Part shown: piece after piece, positions 15,966-24,941 of the stretch
Layout: the number at the start of each line of letters is the position of its first letter
Position numbering within the stretch: the stretch's first letter is position 1
Assembly (NCBI GenBank): GCA_944389545.1
Contig: CALXMT010000018.1
Coordinates: 1-47,691, forward strand
DNA: 47,691 bases
DNA from: an uncultured Kiritimatiellota bacterium
Lineage (GTDB): Bacteria > Verrucomicrobiota > Kiritimatiellia > RFP12 > DVOR01
Reading direction: 5' to 3'
The notes under the pieces: generated by a model
What the model was told of the DNA's origin: nothing
Databases searched by the model: none
Seen by the model: only the letters and a program-made list of their open reading frames with translations
Position numbers and translations under genes: made by a program

Positions 15966-16928
15966 TTAGTCTTTTTTCACAGGCCTAGTAGGGGTTTCGA
16001 CGGAGGAGATGAAGAGGGTGAAGGTGAGGCTTTCGCCGGGGGCGAGGGTGCAATTGAGGTCTTTGACGCCTTCGATGGCGTAGATGGGGGTGCGCTTCTC
16101 GATTTTGCGGGGGGAGATGAGCCAGCCGGTTTCGGGGGTGTTGGGGGCGGCCTTGAAGCACAGCTCGAGGGGCATCATGGTCGGGACGCCCTCGGAGAAG
16201 TAGAGGTCCACCCACCCGGAGGCGGGTTTGATGGGCTGGCTGGCGAAGGGTTTTCCGCCGCCCAGGGGACGGAGGAAGGCCTCGGCGCCGGGGGCGGCGA
16301 AGACGGACTCGAAGGAGATGTCCACGCCTTGATCGGGGTCCGTGCGCATGGTGGGGAGCGGTTGGACCAGGATGTCGCCTTCGAGGTGCCAGGGCTGGGC
16401 CATCAGGATGAGGCGGTAATTGAAACCGGGCTCTTCGGCGCGGACGACGTTGTAACGGGTGTTGTCAATGACGATGCCGCTGAAACCGCGCTCGGGGTCA
16501 CAGACGGCGGGGTCCTCCCATTTCGGGGCCAGCGCGTCAAGGAGCTCGGGTTGTTCCTTGCGGGTGGCGGGCAGGTGGCCATAGGCGAGGAAGCGCTTGA
16601 GGGCGATGGGCTTGTCGGAGACGTTGGTGAGACGGAAGGTCCGGATGAAGGTTTTGTGCAGGTCGCCCTTGTCGTCGGGGTACTCACTGGTGCGCACGAC
16701 GACTTCGCCGGCCAGGCCCACCTCTCGTGTGGTCTCGCAGGTCAGCTGGGCGACGCGGACGGTGCGGCCTTCGGCATCCTTCTCGTTGGGGAGCATTGTG
16801 GCGCCCTTCGTGGGCTGGATGAAGGAGACAAGCGTGCCATCGGCCAGCTCCACGTGGGCGACGGGGAGGCACCCCACACAGGCGAGGGCAAGCGCGGCAC
16901 AGACAACAAAAGCAGACTGAATCTTCAT
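15966..16928 (-). CDS. Probable lipoprotein of unknown function
   Basis: A 320-residue exported protein. It has a Lys-containing N-terminus, a hydrophobic segment ending in ACVGC (Cys20 the likely lipid-bearing cysteine, although Cys at -3 is atypical), and then a beta-rich soluble domain with an immunoglobulin-like stretch (RTFRLTNVSDKPIALKRFL). AAAGGAA precedes ATG 16928. I do not recognise a family. Near the end, LAPGESLTFTLFIS resembles the last strand of a beta-sandwich, so a carbohydrate-related or adhesive role is possible but unsupported. It is monocistronic, with a module mosaic upstream and a palindrome array downstream. Confidence 0.7.
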   Translation of the reverse strand: MKIQSAFVVCAALALACVGCLPVAHVELADGTLVSFIQPTKGATMLPNEKDAEGRTVRVAQLTCETTREVGLAGEVVVRTSEYPDDKGDLHKTFIRTFRLTNVSDKPIALKRFLAYGHLPATRKEQPELLDALAPKWEDPAVCDPERGFSGIVIDNTRYNVVRAEEPGFNYRLILMAQPWHLEGDILVQPLPTMRTDPDQGVDISFESVFAAPGAEAFLRPLGGGKPFASQPIKPASGWVDLYFSEGVPTMMPLELCFKAAPNTPETGWLISPRKIEKRTPIYAIEGVKDLNCTLAPGESLTFTLFISSVETPTRPVKKD

Positions 16929-16949
16929 GGCGGCGTTCCTTTCGTCTCT

Positions 16950-16958
16950 ATTTTAGCA
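16950..16958 (-). promoter_or_regulatory. Extended -10 promoter TGCTAAAAT
   Basis: TGC plus TAAAAT on the minus strand ends 21 nt before ATG 16928. It directly borders a CTTGGAAG-type module. Confidence 0.6.
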
Positions 16959-17817
16959 GATTGGAAGTTTGGAAGCTTGGATGTTTGGAGGCTTGGAGGA
17001 GCCCCAGAGGTTCGGGCCCGAGCTGTCGCCTCCGGCGACGATGTAACCGGACGCTGCGCGGCTATCACAAAGGACACGAAGAACCAAGGGGCGGCGTTGC
17101 CGCCCCGGAGAACGGAGCGTGCAGGCGCGAAGCGCCAAACCTTCCACGGCCACGGAAAACGGAGAACGGAGCGCCCCTGCGGGGCGACGGATGAGGCGCT
17201 GGAAAAGTGTGGGAGGTTTGCCCTGCGGGGCTGACACGAAGAACCACGAAGATAAACAAAGGATTGTCAGAATGGGGAAACGCAGATTGTTCCGTCGCTT
17301 CGCTAGGAAGACCTTCGGTGACACAGATTGATGCAGATTTTGGGCGTGCTGGCGCACGCCTATTGATTAGGAAGGGGAAAGGAAAGGAGAATTGGAAGGT
17401 GTGGGGCGCTGCCCCACGCCCTGCAAGGGGCGCTGCCCCTTGACCCCGGCAGGGGAGGGGCGGCTAATGCCGCCCCGGAGAACGGAGAACAGAGCGTGCA
17501 GCGGCGAAGCCGCAAACCTTCCACGGCCACGGAGAACAGAACGCCCGACAAGCGGGCGACGGGTGGGGCGCACTGGGGAAAGCCAAGCTTCCAAGCCTCT
17601 AAACTTCCAAACTTCCAATTGCCCCTGCACCCCCGGCACGTCTGCGACGTGCAGGGGCGTCGCGGTAGGACATATAGGACCTATAGGACGACTAGGACGG
17701 CGGCTGACGCCACTTTGGGCAACGGCCTATTTGTCGCGCGCTTGGCGCGCGTTCTGTGGCCGTGGAAGGTTTGGCCCTTCGGGCCTGCACGCTCCGTTCT
17801 CCGTTCTCCGGGGTGCG
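16959..17817. repeat. Long intergenic module mosaic (about 860 bp)
   Basis: No gene is seen. Modules include TTGGAAGC 8-mers; hairpin TCGCC-TCC-GGCGA; CACGAAGAA words; palindrome GGGGCGGC-GTT-GCCGCCCC; GGAGAACGG heptamers; GGCGCGAAGCGCC within the CCTTCCACGGCCACGG module; GCCCC-TGC-GGGGC; CAGATT words with GGGCGTGC-TG-GCGCACGCC; GTGGGGCGC-TGC-CCCAC; GGGGCGGC-TAAT-GCCGCCCC; GGCACGTC-TGC-GACGTGCA-like arms; TAGGACCTA-type 9-mers; and TTCTCCG heptamers up to the stop codon of the ABC-F gene. Several appear twice within this gap. Confidence 0.85.
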
Positions 17818-19758
17818 TCAGCACCCCTCCAACGCTTCGAGGGCGGTGGCGGCTTCTTCCCAGTCGAGGGAGCGCTTGCCGAGGTCGAACTGGATGGCGC
17901 GGAGGCGCTTGCCGGCTTCGGCGAGGCCTTGGGCGTCGAGGGAGCCGTCGCCGAGGGCGGCGGTGAGTTCGGCCTGTTCGGCTTCGAGGCGGGCGATGTC
18001 GGCCTCGGCTTCGGCGACGCGGCGCTTGAGGCGCTTGATCTCGGGGGCCTTGGCGGCGCGTTCTTGGGCGCGCTGGCGGCGGAGGTCTTTGGAGGTGACC
18101 TTGGCCTCTTGGGGCTTCTGGGGGGCGTCTTCGGGGTGGGGGGCCTCGGCGGCGAGTTTTTCCTGGTAGTAGTCGTAGCCGCCGTGGAAGCGGCGGATGC
18201 CGTGGCGGGTGATCTCGAGGATGTTCTGGGCGGTGCCGCGGACGAACTCGACGTCGTGCGAGACGAGGACGACGGTGCCGTCGTAGTCCTGCACGGCTTG
18301 CTGGAGGCGCTGGCGGCCTTCGAGGTCGAGGTGGGTGGTGGGCTCGTCGAGCAGGAGGAAGTTGGGCGGGTTGAGGAAGAGGCGGAGGAAGGCGAGGCGG
18401 ATCTTCTCGCCGCCGGAGAGGACCTTGACGGGCTTGGCGCAGTCGTCGGCGTCGAAGCCGAAGCCGCCGAGGCGGTTGCGGAGCTCCTTTTCGGGGAGGG
18501 CGCCGGCGGCGGCCTTGGCGACGGCGAAGACGGTGGAGTCGGGGTCCATGGTCTCGGCGAGGTCTTGGCTCTGGTAGCCGGGGACGACGTGGTAGCCGAA
18601 GACGGCCTTGCCCTCGGTGGGCTGGCGGACGCCGGCGAGGACGCGCAGGAGGGTGGTCTTGCCCATGCCGTTGTAGCCGACGATGGCGATTTTGTCGCCG
18701 TTCATCACGCGCAGGTCCAGGCCGCTGAAGATGGGGTGCGTGCCGCCGGGGTAGGTGTAGGCGGCGCCCTCGAGGCGGACGATTTCGGCCCCGGCGTGGG
18801 GGGCCTTGGGCAGGCGGAGGGCGCCGGCGGTGCGGCTGCGGGCGGGGAGCTTGATCTCCTCGAGCTTCTCGAGCTGCTTCTCGCGGGACTGCGCCTGGGC
18901 GGCCTTGGTGGCCTTGGCGCGGAAACGCTCGATGAAGCGCTCGAGCTGCTCGCGTTTGCGGTCTTGGTTGGCCTTGGCCGCGAGGAGCTGCTGGTAACGC
19001 GTCTCGCGCTCGGAGAGGTAGTAGTCCAGCGGGCCGTTGTAGCGGGTGACGGTGCCGCCGTCGACCTCGACGGTGATCTTGGTGATGGCGCGGAGGAGGT
19101 AGCGGTCGTGCGAGATGAGGGCCAGCGTGCCCTCGAAGCCGCGCAGGAAGCGCTGGAGCCACTCCACGGCGGGGAGGTCGAGGTAGTTGGAGGGTTCGTC
19201 GAGGAGGAGGAGCTCGGGTTTGGAGGCCAGCACGCGGGAGAGCTCGGCGCGCATGCGCCAGCCGCCGGAGAAGGCCGCGAAGGGGCGGTCGAAGTCTTCC
19301 GTGGCGTAGCCCAGGCCGCCGAGGGATTCCTTCACGCGGGCCTCGAGGGAGTAGCCGCCCATCTGCTCAAAACGCGTGTGCGCCTCGCCCAGTTCGCGGA
19401 GGAGGCGGTCCTTGGCCGTGGGGTCGCGTTCGGTGGCGAGGGCCTCTTCCAGACGCGCGATGTCGCGCTCGGTCTGCTCGAAGCCCGGGATGCCGTCCAG
19501 ACAGTACTGCAGGAGCGTCTGCTCGGGGGTGGCGGGTTGGAGGTGCTGGCGCACAAAGCCGATGCGCGGGTTGCCTTCGTGGAGCACCTCGCCCGCGTCG
19601 GGGGTCATGTCCCCGAGGATGAGTTTGAAGAGGGTGGACTTCCCCGAGCCGTTCGGCCCGACGATGCCCACGCGTTCCCCGGCATTGATCTTGAAGGAGG
19701 CATGCTCAAAGAGCGCCTCCGGCCCATATCTCACGCTGACGTCACGAAACTCAATCAT
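17818..19758 (-). CDS. ABC-F family ATPase
   Basis: A 646-residue soluble ATPase with two ABC domains and no membrane part, the ABC-F layout; these proteins bind the ribosome and help translation or protect against antibiotics. Domain 1 has GPNGSGKST, signature FSGGW and LLLDEPSNYLD. The ABC-F linker is helical and basic (residues about 230-300). Domain 2 has GYNGMGKTT, signature LSGGEK and LLLDEPTTHLDLEG. A C-terminal coiled coil (APEIKRLKRRVAEAEADI) resembles the Uup/YheS-type extension. The start is ATG 19758, which begins the first ABC strand (MIEFRDVSVRYG); it has no Shine-Dalgarno and lies 6 nt after TATAAT, so the mRNA may be leaderless. Its TGA stop is in the loop of the palindrome GGGGTGC-TGAC-GCACCCC. 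Confidence 0.92.
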   Translation of the reverse strand: MIEFRDVSVRYGPEALFEHASFKINAGERVGIVGPNGSGKSTLFKLILGDMTPDAGEVLHEGNPRIGFVRQHLQPATPEQTLLQYCLDGIPGFEQTERDIARLEEALATERDPTAKDRLLRELGEAHTRFEQMGGYSLEARVKESLGGLGYATEDFDRPFAAFSGGWRMRAELSRVLASKPELLLLDEPSNYLDLPAVEWLQRFLRGFEGTLALISHDRYLLRAITKITVEVDGGTVTRYNGPLDYYLSERETRYQQLLAAKANQDRKREQLERFIERFRAKATKAAQAQSREKQLEKLEEIKLPARSRTAGALRLPKAPHAGAEIVRLEGAAYTYPGGTHPIFSGLDLRVMNGDKIAIVGYNGMGKTTLLRVLAGVRQPTEGKAVFGYHVVPGYQSQDLAETMDPDSTVFAVAKAAAGALPEKELRNRLGGFGFDADDCAKPVKVLSGGEKIRLAFLRLFLNPPNFLLLDEPTTHLDLEGRQRLQQAVQDYDGTVVLVSHDVEFVRGTAQNILEITRHGIRRFHGGYDYYQEKLAAEAPHPEDAPQKPQEAKVTSKDLRRQRAQERAAKAPEIKRLKRRVAEAEADIARLEAEQAELTAALGDGSLDAQGLAEAGKRLRAIQFDLGKRSLDWEEAATALEALEGC

Positions 19759-19764
19759 GCGTGC

Positions 19765-19773
19765 ATTATAGCA
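19765..19773 (-). promoter_or_regulatory. Extended -10 promoter TGCTATAAT
   Basis: A perfect TATAAT preceded by TGC on the minus strand, next to palindrome GGGGCGGCGG/CCGCCGCCCC. Only six bases separate it from ATG 19758, so transcription should begin at or beside the start codon. Confidence 0.75.
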
Positions 19774-20465
19774 AAGGGGCGGCGATACCGCCGCCCCAGA
19801 GAACAGAGAACAGAGAACGGAGCGTGCAGGCGCGAAGCGCCAAACCTTCCACGGCCACAGAGCGCCCGGCAAGCGGGCGACGGAGGGAGCGAGGGGGAAA
19901 CCGTGGGATGTTTTGGGGAGAACACGAAGGACACGAAGGACCACGAAGATACACGAAGGACTGCCAGAGTGAAGGGAACCGCAGATTGCACAGATTTGGA
20001 GCAGATTAAGGGCGTGCTAGCGCACGCAGGACTGCCAGAATGTCTTGGAAATCACCGTGCAGGCCCAAAGGGCCAAACCTTCCACGGCTAAGGACACAAA
20101 GGACACAAGGGGCGGCGGAGCCGCCGCCCCGGAAAACGGAAAACGGAGAACGGAGCGTGCAGGCCCGAAGGGCCAAACCTTCCACGGCCACAGAACGCCC
20201 CTGCGGGGCGACGGGTGAGGCTGTTGTCCAAAGCGGCGACAGCCGCCGTCCTATATGTCCTATTGGTCCTATATGTCTTACCGCGTTGTGTAAGATGGTT
20301 TTGCAGGAAACAACAGAAGCGCAAGGGATGGGGATAGGGAGTGAGGCCCGAAGGGCCGAACGGTGCTTTGCATTTTCCAATCAGCTAATCAGCCAATCAG
20401 CTAATCAGCGGGCGCTCCAATGGAGCACCCGTGTCTTCGTGGAGAACGGGGCGCGTCAGCGCCCC
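19774..20465. repeat. Intergenic module mosaic (about 690 bp)
   Basis: No gene is seen. From left to right: GC palindrome, GAGAACAGA/GGAGAACGG heptamers, GGCGCGAAGCGCC in the CCTTCCACGGCC module, CACGAAGGA 9-mers, CAGATT words with GGGCGTGC-TA-GCGCACGC, a second CCTTCCACGG module, CACAAAGGA words, GGGGCGGCGG/CCGCCGCCCC, a third CCTTCCACGG module, GCCCC-TGC-GGGGC, TCCTATATG/TCCTATTGG 9-mers, an inverted copy of the nested palindrome (about 20300-20372, inner GGCCC-TTC-GGGCC on the minus strand), CCAATCAG words and palindrome GGGGCGC-GTCA-GCGCCCC touching the stop codon of the next gene. Confidence 0.85.
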
Positions 20466-23219
20466 TCACCGGAGGCGGAGGCGATAGCCGGGGCCAAGCA
20501 ACGGAGCAACGGTCTCCAGCCAGTAGGGATTCCACTTCTCGCGGAAGGCCGACCGTTGTTCGCGCGGCACGGAGACGGAGCCGGAGAGAGTTGCCGCGGA
20601 GGTGTCGATTCCGTAGTAAGCGTTGAGCCAGGGCTGGGCGGAGTTGCCGGTGGGGGCGTTGCCGGCGACGCTGGTGACGGAATCGGCCGAGGCCAGGGAG
20701 ACGGTGAGGTTTTGGATGGTCGGACCGGTCGTGGCGAGGTGGCCGATGGCACCTGCGGCGGCGACGGCGGCGGAACCGGTCTCGTTGGCGATGCGGCCTT
20801 GGGCGCCGATACGGACGCTACAATCCTCCAGGCGCACGCCCGTGACGCCGTCCCCTTCGCCCAATTTGGCGAGGAGGCCGCCGGCGCAAACGCCGTTGGG
20901 GTTGAAGGTCGTCCCGCCGGAGTTGTCCGCCAGGTTGCGCACGATGCCGTCGATCTCCACGCGGACACCCTTCATGGCGAGCCAGTCGCTGTTGCTTCCG
21001 TGCCAGACATCGGCGACGACGGCGGCGGCCTGCTTGGCGCCCTGCACTTCCGCCCCCTCGGCGACACGGACCGTGACGTTTTCCAGTTTGCCGGGATTGC
21101 TGAGCGAGGCGGTGAGCACGGCGGCGCGCCCATCCCCGGCGACCGACGAGGTGTACACGGAGGAGTCGTTCTTGCGATCGGCGCGGCAGACAACACGACC
21201 TTCGAGGACAATGGTGAGGTCTTTCACAGTGCCGGTGATGGATTGGAAGAGGGCGGTGTTGTCGAAGGTGCAGAGCCAGACATCCTTGGGCAGGGTGATG
21301 GTGTGGCCGTTGCCGTCAAGCGTGTGGGAGAAGGTGGGGATGGGGAGCGGGTCGTGCGTGAAGATGATGTCCCCCGCCAAGCGGACGTTGTTGTCCGGGT
21401 TGTCCCGGAACCAGAACCAGTCGTCTTCGCTGTCGAGCAGGTAGTAGTCCTCGGAGTCCTGCTCGGGGGCCTGCCAGAAATCGTGCGGCCAGATGGCCTG
21501 CCACTGATTGCGCCCGAGCGAGAGCAGGTCGGCGTCTCCCCAAGAAGAGTCCGAGTAGTAGCCCCAGCTCATGACGCCGCCATAACCGTCTAGCCGTGCA
21601 CGATTACACTTCGCGCGATAAGTGCTGGGGCCGGTCGAGTTGACGTAGGCCCCCGTCTTCCCATTGACCGACCAATTTCTCCATACCGTGTCGCAGTCCT
21701 GCCGGGTGAAGCGGTCGGAGTGTGCCTGGCGGATGAAGTTGGCAACTTCGCCCCAACCATACTGCCAGTATGCGTTGGAATACATGGCTTGCCCCACAAT
21801 GATTCGCCGCTTGGGGATGCTGCGTGCGGTGCAGACATTGATGCCTTGGGTCATCACGGAGTTGCCCAAGAAGGTCGGCCAAGGTCCGTAGGCCATCGAG
21901 TTGACGAAATCAGCCGCGGCGAGCTTCGGACCGTCCGGAATCTGCCAGCCAGTTTGGTTTGTGCACATGGCCAACTCCCACCCGTGGTTGAAGAAGGCCT
22001 CCGAGAGGTCACGCAACAGCAGGCCGTATTTCTCGTACTCCTTGTTTTCGTCATTGACGCCGTCGCGGACTTGGTTGGGATACTCCCAGTCGATGTCCAG
22101 ACCGTCCAGATTGTATTCCTTCATCATCGTGACGATGTCGTCCACCAATTTGGCACGATAACGGCTGCCCGCCGCGTGGCCCAAGGGATAGGCCGCGTGC
22201 GCACCATCGCCATTGGAGTCTATCTTTTCCCAAACCGGCTTGGTGATTTCTTTCCCGTTCGCATCGTACCCCACAACCTCTGTCTTCCCGGTTCCATCCG
22301 CATTCAGCGCCTGGATGAAGGGGCCCTTGTCAAGGCTGGCGAAGACACGCAGATGCGGGGCGGCGTGGAAGTTTGGATTGCCGTCACCCTTGTTCGTGCC
22401 GTCGCGCAGGTCGGTCAGGCGCCGCAGACCACCTCCATAGGTGGCACTGCGCCCTTGATGCCAATAGGTCTCGTTCAAATTGAGATAAAAAGACTTTTGC
22501 CCCCTATTGTAGGTCACCTTCAGGGAGGAAAGCATCACGTCGGTCAACCCCGCCAACCGCACCGCCGTCGCGTTGTCCAAGATATCCGAGGCGTACACGC
22601 CCCGCATCCGGTCTGCCCGCAAGTACGCATTGATACGATACTGGAAGGGATAGACCCGGTGCGGGGCCACCGTGCCGTCGGAGAGCAGGTTGTTGTCCAC
22701 CGCGTAGAGATTGTAGCCCAGGCGCACCTCTGGGGAAGAGACGCGTACACGGATTTCCGCGTCGCTGGAGATAGTCGAATCGATTGTCGCCGTGAGCCAT
22801 ACGCGGTCACCCTTGTAGACCCACCCTTGGGTGCGGTTCTGTGCGACGTTTAGGTAGTTCTCGTTCGCAAAGGTGACGGTGAAAGACGTGTCGCCCCCGT
22901 CTTCCGTCTTCGTCATGATACCGGGGTCCAAGCGCACCGCAGTGGTCTTGTAGAAGCCATAGGCCGGGTCAGGCTGAATCCACAGCGCCAGCTCGCCAAG
23001 CTCTTCGCGCGTGCAGTTCTTCAGCTCGAAGGCAAAGGTGACAGCGTTCAGAGCGCCGCCGTAGACGCCATCGCCCCCGAACTTGAGCCCCGCAAGGCTC
23101 TCTATCTCCACCCCACGGGTGAGCCATGGGTGGGCGCGGACAACGGTGGCAGTCCCGGCGGCTTGCGCCGCGGCGGCCAAGAGGAGGCAGGAGAGGGTAA
23201 CAATCAATCGCATCTTCAT
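20466..23219 (-). CDS. Secreted glycoside hydrolase family 18 (chitinase-like) protein
   Basis: A 917-residue exported protein with a Sec signal (MRLIVTLSCLLLAAAAQAAG). Residues about 25-250 form a beta-rich N-terminal domain, about 250-600 a GH18 barrel, and about 600-917 a repetitive domain that looks like a right-handed beta-helix (HTLDGNGHTITLPKDVW). The GH18 active site is DGLDIDWEYP at 372-381, with Glu379 as catalytic acid and Asp375/Asp377 supporting it. GH18 enzymes cleave beta-1,4 linkages next to N-acetylglucosamine in chitin, peptidoglycan fragments or N-glycans; for a gut organism host glycans are plausible, but the substrate is not visible. No PEP-CTERM anchor is present. ATG 23219 is followed two codons later by another ATG, and either could start it. 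A palindrome abuts the stop codon. Confidence 0.88.
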   Translation of the reverse strand: MKMRLIVTLSCLLLAAAAQAAGTATVVRAHPWLTRGVEIESLAGLKFGGDGVYGGALNAVTFAFELKNCTREELGELALWIQPDPAYGFYKTTAVRLDPGIMTKTEDGGDTSFTVTFANENYLNVAQNRTQGWVYKGDRVWLTATIDSTISSDAEIRVRVSSPEVRLGYNLYAVDNNLLSDGTVAPHRVYPFQYRINAYLRADRMRGVYASDILDNATAVRLAGLTDVMLSSLKVTYNRGQKSFYLNLNETYWHQGRSATYGGGLRRLTDLRDGTNKGDGNPNFHAAPHLRVFASLDKGPFIQALNADGTGKTEVVGYDANGKEITKPVWEKIDSNGDGAHAAYPLGHAAGSRYRAKLVDDIVTMMKEYNLDGLDIDWEYPNQVRDGVNDENKEYEKYGLLLRDLSEAFFNHGWELAMCTNQTGWQIPDGPKLAAADFVNSMAYGPWPTFLGNSVMTQGINVCTARSIPKRRIIVGQAMYSNAYWQYGWGEVANFIRQAHSDRFTRQDCDTVWRNWSVNGKTGAYVNSTGPSTYRAKCNRARLDGYGGVMSWGYYSDSSWGDADLLSLGRNQWQAIWPHDFWQAPEQDSEDYYLLDSEDDWFWFRDNPDNNVRLAGDIIFTHDPLPIPTFSHTLDGNGHTITLPKDVWLCTFDNTALFQSITGTVKDLTIVLEGRVVCRADRKNDSSVYTSSVAGDGRAAVLTASLSNPGKLENVTVRVAEGAEVQGAKQAAAVVADVWHGSNSDWLAMKGVRVEIDGIVRNLADNSGGTTFNPNGVCAGGLLAKLGEGDGVTGVRLEDCSVRIGAQGRIANETGSAAVAAAGAIGHLATTGPTIQNLTVSLASADSVTSVAGNAPTGNSAQPWLNAYYGIDTSAATLSGSVSVPREQRSAFREKWNPYWLETVAPLLGPGYRLRLR

Positions 23220-23237
23220 AGTGTTACTTTATCACAC

Positions 23238-23243
23238 TTTATA
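23238..23243 (-). promoter_or_regulatory. Candidate -10 (TATAAA) of the GH18 gene
   Basis: TATAAA on the minus strand lies 18 nt before ATG 23219. It lacks the TGC extension seen at other genes. Confidence 0.4.
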
Positions 23244-23261
23244 CCCTTGCGTGCAAGCAAA

Positions 23262-23530
23262 AAGTGCTGCTGATTGGCTGAATTGGCTGATTAGCTGATT
23301 GGTGCTCTTGGTGGGGCTTTGCCCCACACCCCTGCTCTGGAAGTTTGGAAGCTTGAAGGCTTGGAAGTTTGGTTCTCTCGGTGGGGCTCCGCCCCACACC
23401 CCTGCTCATATATATAAAGTGCGAAACGGAGGGCGGCGGTCGCGGTCTGCGGCGTAGCCGCAGAGCGACCGATGGAGCCCGAAGCGGTTCGCGCCTCTCC
23501 TTGCGTCTTTGCGGTTTAATTTCCCCCGGA
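23262..23530. repeat. Intergenic module mosaic with inverted hairpin copy
   Basis: No gene is seen. It contains CTGATTGG words, two GTGGGGC-TTT-GCCCCAC / GTGGGGC-TCC-GCCCCAC hairpins, CTTGGAAG 8-mers, and at 23437-23471 an inverted copy of the 183-217 hairpin (CGGTCGC/GCGACCG arms, inner CTGCGGC/GCCGCAG), followed by CCTTGCGTCTTTGCGG. Confidence 0.85.
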
Positions 23531-23573
23531 CAGTATGGGGACATTGCCCTGCTTGCGGGGGGCGCAACGGATT

Positions 23574-23582
23574 TGGTAGACT
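23574..23582 (+). promoter_or_regulatory. Extended -10 promoter TGGTAGACT
   Basis: TGG plus TAGACT matches the window's promoter type. A possible -35, TTGCGG, lies 18 bp upstream. The leader to GTG 23662 is about 75 nt. Confidence 0.5.
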
Positions 23583-23661
23583 AGAGACCGTTGAAGGGGA
23601 ATGCGCGCCGGACGACCCGGGGCGGCCATTCCCGTCCCACAGTGACCGAAAGGAGCGACTC

Positions 23662-23898
23662 GTGGACGAGCAATTTGAGAAGCCCTATCCGTCGATTGAG
23701 GCGGACGCCTGCAAGAGTTGTGGGCGGTGTGTGGCGGCATGCCCGAAGGGGTGCCTGGCGATTTCCGAGACTTATAACCGCTACGGCGTGAAGGCGGTGG
23801 CGTATAAGGGGTCAGGGTGCATCGGGTGCGGCATTTGCTTCTACAATTGCCCGGAGCCTTACGCAATCCGCATTGTGCGGAAGGGGGGTGCGCAATGA
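23662..23898 (+). CDS. 2-oxoacid:ferredoxin oxidoreductase delta subunit (ferredoxin)
   Basis: A 78-residue protein with two [4Fe-4S] motifs, CKSCGRCVAACP and CIGCGICFYNCP, the layout of the ferredoxin-like subunit of Vor/Kor-type oxidoreductases. It passes electrons from the TPP-bound intermediate to ferredoxin. The start is GTG 23662, with AAAGGAG at 23649-23655; no ATG is available in frame. It overlaps the alpha subunit by 4 nt (ATGA), so translation of the complex is likely coupled. Confidence 0.9.
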   Translation: MDEQFEKPYPSIEADACKSCGRCVAACPKGCLAISETYNRYGVKAVAYKGSGCIGCGICFYNCPEPYAIRIVRKGGAQ

Positions 23899-24941
23899 CG
23901 AAGTTCGTGAAAGGCAACGAGGCGGTGGTGATCGGCGCGCTCTATGCGGGCGCGGAGGGTTATTTTGGCTATCCGATCACGCCGGCGAGCGAGGTGGCGC
24001 ACAAGGCCGCGGAGTATTTCCCCGCCACGGGGCGCGTCTTTGTGCAGGGTGAGAGCGAAGACGCGGTGGCGTATATGCTCTATGGCGCGGCGGCGGCGGG
24101 GTGCCGGGCGCTGACGGCGACCTCGGGCCCGGGCTTCTCGCTGATGCAGGAGGCCATCTCCTACATGTCGGCGACGGACATCCCGACGGTGATCGTGGAC
24201 GTGATGCGCGCGGGCCCCGGTCTGGGCAACGTCTACCCCGAGCAGGCGGACTATGGCCAGGTGGTGCACGGCGGCGGGCATGGTTCCTACCGTTGCATCG
24301 TGTTGGCGCCGGGCAGCGTGCAGGAGATGTGCGACCTGACGATGTTGGCTTTCGAGAAGGCCTTTGAGTACCGCACGCCGGCGATTGTGTTGGCGGATGG
24401 GCAGCTGGGCCAGATGATGGAGCCGTTGCACCTGCCGAAGGAGGAGTCCAAGCCGGTGGACACCTCGGCCTGGGCCACGCAGGGCACCGCGGAGACGCGG
24501 CGTAACCTGCTCACCTCCATTTACTTGGATGCGCCGGCGCAGGAGGCGATGAACGTCCACCTGCAGGAGAAGTACGCCAAGATGGACCGCGAGTTCCAGC
24601 GGGCCGAGCTCTACCGGTGCGACGACGCCGAGGCTGTGCTCCTGGCCTTCGGGTCGAGCGCGCGCACGGCGCGGAGCGCGGTGGACACGTTGCGTGAGCA
24701 GGGGGTGAAAGCGGGGCTCTTCCGGCCCATCACGCTGTCGCCCTTCCCGATCGACGCGCTGTTGCCGTTGGCCGACAAGAAGTTGTGGACGGTGGAGATG
24801 AGCGCGGGACAGTTCCGCGACGATGCCGTGCTCCATCTGGCGAAGGCCGGCAAGCTGGCCAAGGTGGGCCTCATCAACCGCATGGGCGGCATGCTCATCC
24901 CCGTGGCCGACATCGTGCGCACGGTGAAGGAGGCGATGTGA
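23895..24941 (+). CDS. vorB: 2-oxoacid:ferredoxin oxidoreductase alpha subunit (VorB-like)
   Basis: A 348-residue subunit with the pyrimidine-binding transketolase-like domain (YPITPASE, ESEDAVAYMLYGAAAAG, TSGPGFSLMQEA) and a C-terminal domain II (AVLLAFGSSARTARSAV). It is typical of the alpha chain of 2-oxoisovalerate or 2-oxoglutarate:ferredoxin oxidoreductase. These oxygen-sensitive enzymes oxidatively decarboxylate 2-oxoacids to acyl-CoA in anaerobes, or run in reverse for carboxylation. The Vor assignment follows the delta-alpha-beta-gamma order and the short alpha chain; Kor remains possible. It shares one base with the start of the next gene. Confidence 0.87.
   Translation: MTKFVKGNEAVVIGALYAGAEGYFGYPITPASEVAHKAAEYFPATGRVFVQGESEDAVAYMLYGAAAAGCRALTATSGPGFSLMQEAISYMSATDIPTVIVDVMRAGPGLGNVYPEQADYGQVVHGGGHGSYRCIVLAPGSVQEMCDLTMLAFEKAFEYRTPAIVLADGQLGQMMEPLHLPKEESKPVDTSAWATQGTAETRRNLLTSIYLDAPAQEAMNVHLQEKYAKMDREFQRAELYRCDDAEAVLLAFGSSARTARSAVDTLREQGVKAGLFRPITLSPFPIDALLPLADKKLWTVEMSAGQFRDDAVLHLAKAGKLAKVGLINRMGGMLIPVADIVRTVKEAM

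Noticed and set aside
17392-20091. 899-codon plus-strand frame across the ABC-F gene
   Set aside because: It is the antisense shadow of a complete ABC-F ATPase plus module DNA; there are no domain signatures and the composition is repetitive.
23262-23640. TPP or other riboswitch upstream of the oxidoreductase operon
   Set aside because: The sequence consists of the common modules and no conserved riboswitch core was recognised.
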